From contig SVSQ01000013.1 of NCBI GenBank assembly GCA_015064245.1, forward strand, positions 1 through 35,389: a DNA stretch of 35,389 nucleotides. The letters run 5' to 3'. The position numbers were made by a program, and so were the translations under genes. Source of the stretch: Oscillospiraceae bacterium. Lineage in GTDB: Bacteria; Bacillota; Clostridia; Oscillospirales; CAG-272. The notes under the pieces are model-generated. The model saw only the letters and a program-made list of their open reading frames with translations, was not told the origin of the DNA and made no database searches. Below, piece by piece: positions 1 through 6,554 of this stretch (position 1 is the stretch's first letter; every line of letters begins with the position of its first letter).

Positions 1-2
1 CT

Positions 3-188
3 GCTCTCCAGCTCGAGCTGTTTGATCTTATCAACAATCTGTTTATCGAAGTCAATCCCGTTCCCGTCAAGACCGCTATGAGCCTTATGGGCTACTGTGA
101 CGGCGAGATGCGTCTGCCTCTTTGCGAGATGGACGATAAGAATCTTGAGATCCTCAAGGCGTCCCTGAAAAAGCACAGCCTTATATAA
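3..188 (+). CDS. dapA: 4-hydroxy-tetrahydrodipicolinate synthase, C-terminal fragment (truncated by window edge)
   Basis: Frame 3 reads ALQLELFDLINNLFIEVNPVPVKTAMSLMGYCDGEMRLPLCEMDDKNLEILKASLKKHSLI*; NPVPVKTAM...G...RLPL is typical of the DapA C-terminus; directly upstream of dapB. Confidence 0.9.
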   Translation, partial: ALQLELFDLINNLFIEVNPVPVKTAMSLMGYCDGEMRLPLCEMDDKNLEILKASLKKHSLI

Positions 189-215
189 TTCCTGCCCGAA
201 CAAGTAATGATATGC

Positions 216-326
216 GTAGGGGCGAACTGTGTTCGCCCGGCGCGGAAAGCTCCGCAGGCATATAGTTTATTTGTGTAAGACAGCTGTTTGATGTAGCTTT
301 TGCGGGCGAACAGTTCGCCTCTACGG
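216..326. repeat. Intergenic palindromic repeat, full copy A (GTAGGGGCGAAC...GTTCGCCTCTAC ends)
   Basis: Terminal inverted repeat GTAGGGGCGAACTGTGTTCGCCCG / CGGGCGAACAGTTCGCCTCTAC; each end is also a hairpin by itself; core similar to 33510-33626. Confidence 0.75.
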
Positions 327-374
327 ATGATTTGTTAATTAACCATCATTTCCTTGAAAGGAAGCTTTAATAAA

Positions 375-1142
375 ATGAATGAAGTAAAAATAATTTTGAC
401 GGGCGCCGCAGGACGAATGGGTAAAGCGGTCATGAGTCTCGCCGAAAAGAACGAAAATGTTTCCGTCGTTGCGGCGGTGGACGTATGCCCCATAGTTTCG
501 GAGGTTCCCTTTTACCACGGTATCGACGAGCTGCCCGCAGAGCCTATCGCAGACGTTATAGTGGATTTTTCGCATCACACGGCGGTGGAGGGAATACTCG
601 CTTACGCTAAGAAAACGGGTTGCGCGGCTATAATCTGCACCACGGGTCACACGGAAGAGGAGCTTGCTATGATAGAAGCGGCTTCGAGTGAGATCGCGGT
701 GTTCAGAAGCGGAAATATGTCGCTGGGAATAAACCTGCTGATGTCACTTGTTACCAAGGCGGCATCGATACTTGATGGCTTTGACATCGAGATAATCGAG
801 AAGCACCATAATCAGAAGCTTGACGCCCCCAGCGGAACTGCGCTTATGCTTGAAAAGGCGGCTGAGGCGGGAGTCGATTATACTCCGAACGTTGTGTACG
901 ACCGTCATACCGAGCGCAAGAAGAGAGAGAAGACGGAGATCGGAATGCATTCCGTGCGCGGCGGAACCATCGTCGGCGAGCACGAGGTGATCTTCGCGGG
1001 ACACGACGAGGTGGTCACTCTTTCACATAGCGCCCAGTCACGAGAGGTGTTCGCAAGAGGAGCTCTCAGCGCGGCGGTGTATATGAAAGGCAAGAGCGCG
1101 GGAATGTACAGTATGAAGGACGTTATTGAGTCCGTGATCTAA
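375..1142 (+). CDS. dapB: 4-hydroxy-tetrahydrodipicolinate reductase
   Basis: ILTGAAGRMGKAV NAD(P)-binding motif, EKHHNQKLDAPSGTA active-site motif; ATG at 375 preferred over the TTG at 354 because of upstream AAAGGAAG. Confidence 0.96.
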   Translation: MNEVKIILTGAAGRMGKAVMSLAEKNENVSVVAAVDVCPIVSEVPFYHGIDELPAEPIADVIVDFSHHTAVEGILAYAKKTGCAAIICTTGHTEEELAMIEAASSEIAVFRSGNMSLGINLLMSLVTKAASILDGFDIEIIEKHHNQKLDAPSGTALMLEKAAEAGVDYTPNVVYDRHTERKKREKTEIGMHSVRGGTIVGEHEVIFAGHDEVVTLSHSAQSREVFARGALSAAVYMKGKSAGMYSMKDVIESVI

Positions 1143-1167
1143 GATATGATCTAAGATAAATAATTAC

Positions 1168-1199
1168 TTCCACCCGATGAAAGTCGGGTGGATTTTTTT
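1168..1199 (+). terminator. Rho-independent terminator after dapB
   Basis: TCCACCCGA-TGAAAG-TCGGGTGGA followed by T7. Confidence 0.9.
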
Positions 1200-1210
1200 G
1201 CGGAGAATTA

Positions 1211-1252
1211 GCGCGAGCCTGCAGGCAAATATTTTGTTTGTGTGAGAATGTT
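1211..1252. repeat. Core fragment of the intergenic repeat family
   Basis: GCCTGCAGGCAAATATTTTGTTTGTGTGAGAATG resembles copy A core GCAGGCATATAGTTTATTTGTGTAAGACAG and 33430-33470 GCCCGCGGGCAAATAATTTATCTTGCGGAAG. Confidence 0.5.
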
Positions 1253-1273
1253 GTTTTTTTGTAATTGAAGTCT

Positions 1274-2164
1274 TTATTTTCCGATCATTTCCTTATATAT
1301 CTCATTTTTCGGCACGCCTCTGTCCTTTGCGGCGGCTTTAATAGCGGAGTTCTTATCCATGCCGTTTTCGATATAGAAATTAACGTGCTCGGCGGGAGTG
1401 AAATCCAGCCAGAACGCAAGGTTTTCCTTTTTCTTTCCCTCGATTATCAGAACGTATTCGCCTCTGGGGGAGTTCTGCTCGTAGTATTTGACCGCCTCAA
1501 ATATGGTGGTGCGCATTATCTCCTCGTTGAGCTTGGTAAGCTCGCGGCAGAGGGCGATCTTTCTGTCTCCGAAGAATTCGGCGAAGTCCGCAAGGGTGGA
1601 AACAAGATGGTGGGGAGCTTCGTAAAAGATCAGGGTGCGCTCTTCGCCTGAAAGCTCTTCAAGACGCTGACGGCGCTCGCCCTTTGCTCCCGACATAAAG
1701 CCTTCGAAAGCAAATCTGCCTGTAAATAACCCCGAAAGCGCCAAAGCCGCGATAGCCGCGCAAGCGCCAGGAACGAAGGTCACCTTTATCCCCAGCTCCG
1801 CGCATTGACGGACAAGATCCTCGCCCGGATCGCTTATCGCAGGAGTTCCCGCGTCGGTCACCAGCGCGCAGGACTCTCCGTCCTTAAGCCGCTGACAGAT
1901 GACCTCGCCTCTTTCTACACGGTTGTGCTGATAGTAGCTGACCATAGGCTTGGATACTCCAAGGTAGGCAAGGAGCTTTGCGGTGTTGCGGGTGTCCTCG
2001 GCGGCGATGAAATCCACCTCGGAGAGCACCTTTATGGCTCTTTCCGAAAGGTCGGCAAGGTTTCCGATGGGAGTTGCAACAAGATAAAGCACTCCCGCTT
2101 CTATTTTATTCTTTTCTCTGCCGTTTGAATCGTACATTATATCTCGTTCTTTGGGTCCGCTCAT
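1274..2164 (-). CDS. rsmI: 16S rRNA (cytidine(1402)-2'-O)-methyltransferase
   Basis: LYLVATPIGNLADLSERA, AAEDTRNTAKLL, DAGTPAISDPG, EAPHHL motifs. Confidence 0.95.
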   Translation of the reverse strand: MSGPKERDIMYDSNGREKNKIEAGVLYLVATPIGNLADLSERAIKVLSEVDFIAAEDTRNTAKLLAYLGVSKPMVSYYQHNRVERGEVICQRLKDGESCALVTDAGTPAISDPGEDLVRQCAELGIKVTFVPGACAAIAALALSGLFTGRFAFEGFMSGAKGERRQRLEELSGEERTLIFYEAPHHLVSTLADFAEFFGDRKIALCRELTKLNEEIMRTTIFEAVKYYEQNSPRGEYVLIIEGKKKENLAFWLDFTPAEHVNFYIENGMDKNSAIKAAAKDRGVPKNEIYKEMIGK

Positions 2165-2339
2165 AAGGTTAAAATTCCTTTTATGTATTTGAAAATTGGT
2201 TTGGTTATGTAGATTGGTGATTGAAGGGGAGATGAAAGCGCGAATCTAAGCCTTCTCCCGCTGGAGAAGGCTTTCATTTGTGCAAACATCTCTCAGATAA
2301 ATCCAAAACACAGAAATAACGAATATTCCCTCAACCTAA

Positions 2340-2546
2340 TTATTCGGAAGCTTCAGCATCCGCAGGGATAACTGTCTTTATATTCTTTTCTAATTTCAGA
2401 CGCTCAACGGTCACGTCCCGCGAGCATTTAAGGCATATTACGCGGACGTCGCTTCCCGCTCTGGCTACTCGGAAACGGTTGTCTCCGCACGGGTGCGGCT
2501 TTCGCATTATCAGCGTGTCGCCGACGGAAAATCTTACGATCTTCAT
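2340..2546 (-). CDS. DUF951 domain-containing small protein
   Basis: 68 aa; VGDTLIMRKPHPCGDNRFRVARAGSDVRVICLKCSRDVTVERLKLEKNIKTVI matches the DUF951 pattern. Confidence 0.85.
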   Translation of the reverse strand: MKIVRFSVGDTLIMRKPHPCGDNRFRVARAGSDVRVICLKCSRDVTVERLKLEKNIKTVIPADAEASE

Positions 2547-2567
2547 ATTAAATCGCGTCCTTTCTTG

Positions 2568-3338
2568 TTATTTGATGAAGAAATCAGCGGGGAAGGTTCC
2601 CGTTTCGTAAATCTCGTCATAGTCCTCGGATTTTATAAACAGAGGACGTGTAACGGTAAGCGACTCCTTGGCGTCGAACATCGCTTCCGTAAGGACCGAG
2701 GACGGCGGGTGGTTCGGCGTTGCGTGAACGAAGGTTATTCTTTTGGGTGAAAAGCCGTTTGCTTTAAGCGACGCCATAAGAGATTCAAGTCTGTCGGGGC
2801 GGTAGACCGTGTAGAAACGTCCGCCCGTCTGGAGGATCTTACCTGCCGCGCGGCAGAAATCGTCTATACCGCCGAAGACCTCGTGGCGCGCGATCTCCTT
2901 TTCGGACGTGGCGTTGCTCTTGCCGCAACCAACCTTCATATAAGGCGGATTGGCAAATACCGCGCGAACTCCTGAAAGCATTGATATATCAAGCTCTCTT
3001 ACGTCGGAGTTTATCGGCTCGATGATCCCGTCGAAGCCGTTATCCGTGACGTTTTGCTTCATAGCTTCATAAAGCGCGGGCTGTATCTCAATTGCGAATA
3101 TTTTGGAAAACGCCTTTTTTCTCGCCGCGAGGAGAGAGATTATACCGCTTCCCGCGCCAAGCTCGACGGCGGTATATTTCGGGTTGCTTTTCAGATAAGC
3201 GGAGAGGAGAAAAGCGTCGGTGCCGAGGAATAAGGAACCGTTCGGTTCTTTTAGCGACATTCCGAAGGCGCAATTCTGGCGGTTGGTGGATTCAGTCATC
3301 ATAATTTCCATTCTGCTGTCCTTAGGACAGCTGCACAA
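2568..3338 (-). CDS. tRNA1(Val) (adenine(37)-N6)-methyltransferase-like SAM methyltransferase (YabB/YfiC family)
   Basis: AVELGAGSGIISLLAARK SAM motif, ANPPYMKVG NPPY motif; start uncertain (candidate ATGs at 3338, 3311, 3302, 3299). Confidence 0.9.
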   Translation of the reverse strand: MCSCPKDSRMEIMMTESTNRQNCAFGMSLKEPNGSLFLGTDAFLLSAYLKSNPKYTAVELGAGSGIISLLAARKKAFSKIFAIEIQPALYEAMKQNVTDNGFDGIIEPINSDVRELDISMLSGVRAVFANPPYMKVGCGKSNATSEKEIARHEVFGGIDDFCRAAGKILQTGGRFYTVYRPDRLESLMASLKANGFSPKRITFVHATPNHPPSSVLTEAMFDAKESLTVTRPLFIKSEDYDEIYETGTFPADFFIK

Positions 3339-3390
3339 ATAGCGGACGGATTTACTGTGTTTTTATATAGTTGTTCATCAAAAGCTTTAT

Positions 3391-3434
3391 AAAAAACTTT
3401 TGGTGCGTAACCTTTAAGGGCTACGCACCAAAAA
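3391..3434 (-). terminator. Terminator downstream of the ferredoxin gene
   Basis: Minus strand: TTTTTGGTGCGTAGCC-CTTAAA-GGTTACGCACCAAAAG followed by TTTTTT. Confidence 0.85.
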
Positions 3435-3458
3435 TCCGATTTTTTAATCCGCTGTTAA

Positions 3459-3632
3459 TTACTCAGCAGCGGGTGCTTCAACAGGGCAAGCGCCTGCGCA
3501 AGCTCCGCAGTCAACGCACTCTTCAGCGTTGATAACGTACTTGCCATCCTTTTCGGAAATGCAGCCAACAGGGCATTCGTCTGCGCAAGCTCCGCAGCCG
3601 ATACACTTTTCAGCGTCGATCTTATGTGCCAT
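3459..3632 (-). CDS. 2x[4Fe-4S] ferredoxin (57 aa), not in the supplied ORF track
   Basis: Minus-strand translation MAHKIDAEKCIGCGACADECPVGCISEKDGKYVINAEECVDCGACAGACPVEAPAAE*; two CxxCxxCxxxCP motifs; upstream GGAGG ribosome site. Confidence 0.97.
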   Translation of the reverse strand: MAHKIDAEKCIGCGACADECPVGCISEKDGKYVINAEECVDCGACAGACPVEAPAAE

Positions 3633-3671
3633 TGTGATATACCTCCGTAATTATGTTTTTGATACGATAGT

Positions 3672-3700
3672 ATTATAGCACACATTTATTTATTTTTCAA
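3672..3700 (-). promoter_or_regulatory. SigA-type promoter for the ferredoxin gene
   Basis: Minus strand TTGAAA-17 nt-TATAAT. Confidence 0.75.
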
Positions 3701-3754
3701 GTGATTTTGTGATTTTTCTGAAAATTTCTTTTATTTCGTATAATTTACTTAATA

Positions 3755-5278
3755 TCAAGTATTTTCATTGCCTTTTCCGGAAGGCTTTTTCTTCTTGAAA
3801 TTTCTGTAATAAGGTCTGTGATTCTTCTTTTTCTTGGGAACGTCGCCCTTCTGATCCTTTTCGCTGAACTCGGAGTCTATCTTCTCCTGAATAGCCTCTG
3901 CTTCGCTGATGGCGTCGGAGCTGCCTTCTGCGGGCTTTTGAGGACGGCGGTTGTTCTGGTGACGCTGAGGCTTGCGGCGTTCGTTCTGCTTTTCGGGACG
4001 GGGCTCTTTGGAAGTATCGGACTGCTCCTTGCCCTCCTGCTTGGATTCCTTTTCCTCAGCCTTGCCCTGACGCTGACCGTTTTTCTTGTCGTGATGACGG
4101 TTTCTGTCTCTGTCGCGGCGGCTTGGCTTTCCTGCGGAACTTTCCTCTGCGGCGGACTTTGCGTTTTCCTGCTCGGTTTCAGCGGGATCGGACTTTGCCG
4201 ACGTATCTAACTGCGACGGAGCCTCGATTATTTCAGCGGAGACGAACTCGGCTTTACTGTGATCGCGGGCTCTTTCGGGAAGCTCGGTCTTCGTGAGAGT
4301 CTGACCGTCGTAGTCAGCCTCGTTCACAACGTCCTCTCGTACGAATATCACCTGTTCCGCGTCCTCGGGAGTGTTGTCAAGCTTGACCTTGACTATTCCC
4401 GCAAGAGGATTTGCGGCGGTAACTACACCGGGCCCGTTCGGCGTCATAACTCTTGCGTCCACCTTGGGAGTCAGCGCTTTTTCCTTGAGATAAGTATCGT
4501 ATTCATAACGCAGACAGCACATAAGACGTCCGCAGGCGCCTGAGATCTTAGCGGAGTTGAGGGAGAGATTCTGCTCCTTAGCCATCTTTACGGAGACCTG
4601 TCCGAAATCGCTGAGGAAGGTGGAACAGCAGTAAGGTCTGCCGCATATACCGAGACCGCCGAGTATCTTCGCTTCGTCTCTTATGCCTATCTGACGCATC
4701 TCGATACGGACGTGGAATACGCCCGCAAGATCCTTGACCAGCTCGCGGAAGTCTATTCTGCCCTCGGCGGAGAAATAGAAGAGGAGCTTTGTTCTGTCGA
4801 AGGAAAACTCAACGTCTATCAGCTTCATCTCCAGCTTGTGCTGATCGATGAGCGCGATACAGGTATTGAAGGCGTCTACCTCCTTGCGAAGGTTCTCCTT
4901 GTGTATCTCGGTGTCAGCCTCCGTTGCCATTCTGATGACGGAACGCAGGGGCTCTTTTATGTCTTTGTTTTTTATCTCGCGATTGGCTACTGCGGTGTAA
5001 CCGTACTCCTCTCCGCGGGCGGTGTCGACGATAACTCTGTCGTCGCGGTTGAGAACGAAGCCTGCGGGCGCGAAATAGTAGGTCTTGCCGTTCTTTTTGA
5101 AGCGGATACCGACTATCTCAGTCACGCCGTCGTCCGCGTTATTATCTGCGGAGGTGTCGTCGGAAACGCTATCGGCTTCCTCGTCGGTTTCGTCTTCGAT
5201 GATATCTTCATCGATATCGGTAATTATTTCGGGATCGTTTACAGGATCCTGTTCGGAGATTGAAGTCTCGTCTATCAT
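3755..5278 (-). CDS. ricT: PSP1 domain protein, RicT/YaaT-like, with long charged C-terminal tail
   Basis: IDVEFSFDRTKLLFYFSAEGRIDFRELVKDLA, GICGRPYCCSTFL, GACGRLMCCLRYE conserved motifs; located next to holB as in Bacillus. Confidence 0.93.
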   Translation of the reverse strand: MIDETSISEQDPVNDPEIITDIDEDIIEDETDEEADSVSDDTSADNNADDGVTEIVGIRFKKNGKTYYFAPAGFVLNRDDRVIVDTARGEEYGYTAVANREIKNKDIKEPLRSVIRMATEADTEIHKENLRKEVDAFNTCIALIDQHKLEMKLIDVEFSFDRTKLLFYFSAEGRIDFRELVKDLAGVFHVRIEMRQIGIRDEAKILGGLGICGRPYCCSTFLSDFGQVSVKMAKEQNLSLNSAKISGACGRLMCCLRYEYDTYLKEKALTPKVDARVMTPNGPGVVTAANPLAGIVKVKLDNTPEDAEQVIFVREDVVNEADYDGQTLTKTELPERARDHSKAEFVSAEIIEAPSQLDTSAKSDPAETEQENAKSAAEESSAGKPSRRDRDRNRHHDKKNGQRQGKAEEKESKQEGKEQSDTSKEPRPEKQNERRKPQRHQNNRRPQKPAEGSSDAISEAEAIQEKIDSEFSEKDQKGDVPKKKKNHRPYYRNFKKKKPSGKGNENT

Positions 5279-5321
5279 TTACGGATGATCCTTTCTATGA
5301 TGGAGATTAGATTTTTATGGG

Positions 5322-6320
5322 TTAATGCTTTATTGCGTCCGACAGCATGTCAGCGGCTCTGACGCAGAAGTTTGACGCGTTGACGTTTACGGTCAGATAG
5401 GTCCTTATTTTTTCCGCGCAATCGAAAAGGCTGATGAGCGTGGACTTTGCAAATTCTGCGGAAAGGGCTTCGGCATCGTCGGATTTGAAGAAATACGTAA
5501 GGCTTTTTGGCGCGCCGTATTTGCATTTCAGCATATCTCTGATGGCGCATTCAAGATTGAGGATGAGTATATCCAGCTCGTCCCTCGCAAAGCCGGAGCT
5601 TATGAAAAACAGCAGTATATCCGCGGTCTTTGCGGCTATAAGGAGATCGAGAAGTCTGTCCGTTTTTTCGCGAAGCTTTTCGGCGCTCGTGTTCTTTGAG
5701 CCCAGCCGCGCCTCAGCCGCGCCGATCGCGCCCTCGGCGGAGCGTATCAGCATACGGAACGCATCCGGATTCTTTTCGCTCATGATCCTGGCTTTGGGGC
5801 TTGATGAGATAAGGTACTGCGAAAGAGAATCGTCGTCGAAGACACTCATTCGCAGAACCGGCGCTCTTGAACGCACCGTAGGCAAAAGCGCGGACGCGTT
5901 ATCGCAAAGGAGCAGAAAATAGACGTTTTTGGGCGGCTCCTCCAGTATTTTGAGCAGAGCGTTCTGCGCTTCGGTCGTCAGCGTGGATGCCTCATCTATT
6001 ATGAAGACGCGGACGGAAAGCTCCTGTGGCTTGATGAACGCCTTGGATTTCAGATCGCGTATCACCGCGATACCGATGGTCTTTTTACCTTCCTCGGCGG
6101 TGTGAACGGTAACGTCAGGAGATTGAAGACGCTTTATCTTGTCGGCATATTCAGGCTCAAGCGCCGCGCAGACGCTGAGAGCAACCGTGGTCTTGCCGCT
6201 CCCGCTAACGCCCTCAAGAATTAGAGCGTGGGGGAGATTTCCCTCGTCTATTGCTGATGAAAGGTAGGTTATGAGCTGTTCGTTTCCGAAAAGACCGTCA
6301 AAAAAACGGGCACTGTTCAT
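5322..6320 (-). CDS. holB: DNA polymerase III delta' subunit
   Basis: LPHALILEGVSGSGKTTVA Walker A, IIDEASTLTTEAQNALLKILEEPP, SRAPVLRM; start at the ATG after AGAAAGGA. Confidence 0.92.
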   Translation of the reverse strand: MNSARFFDGLFGNEQLITYLSSAIDEGNLPHALILEGVSGSGKTTVALSVCAALEPEYADKIKRLQSPDVTVHTAEEGKKTIGIAVIRDLKSKAFIKPQELSVRVFIIDEASTLTTEAQNALLKILEEPPKNVYFLLLCDNASALLPTVRSRAPVLRMSVFDDDSLSQYLISSSPKARIMSEKNPDAFRMLIRSAEGAIGAAEARLGSKNTSAEKLREKTDRLLDLLIAAKTADILLFFISSGFARDELDILILNLECAIRDMLKCKYGAPKSLTYFFKSDDAEALSAEFAKSTLISLFDCAEKIRTYLTVNVNASNFCVRAADMLSDAIKH

Positions 6321-6415
6321 ATTTATAACCATTCCTTTCTCACATCGAGTAGTTTGAAAACACGTTTTTAAATACATTTATGGTGATAAAGCATACAATC
6401 CACCTATTATATTAC

Positions 6416-6444
6416 ATTATATCAAATATTTTATATAATGTCAA
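6416..6444 (-). promoter_or_regulatory. Perfect-consensus SigA promoter for holB-ricT
   Basis: Minus strand TTGACA-17 nt-TATAAT. Confidence 0.75.
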
Positions 6445-6527
6445 ACATTATTTGTAAATATTTAAAAATTTAAAACGGGCTGGAGATTTGCATAAAAATT
6501 GAGATCGAAAAAAGTAATCGAACGTAT

Positions 6528-6554
6528 GTAGGGGCGGATTTATCCGCCCCGTAG
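6528..6554. repeat. Solo palindromic half-unit of the intergenic repeat family
   Basis: GTAGGGGCGGAT-TT-ATCCGCCCCGTAG; perfect 9-bp stem abutting the PBP stop codon. Confidence 0.6.

Noticed and set aside
3455-3685. ORF of 76 aa in the track (MCAIILSYQKHN...)
   Set aside because: Wrong frame over the real ferredoxin gene (3459-3632); no ribosome site, and it overlaps the promoter.
4712-5263. 183-aa plus-strand ORF antisense to ricT
   Set aside because: Opposite to a clear PSP1-domain gene; no recognisable motif.
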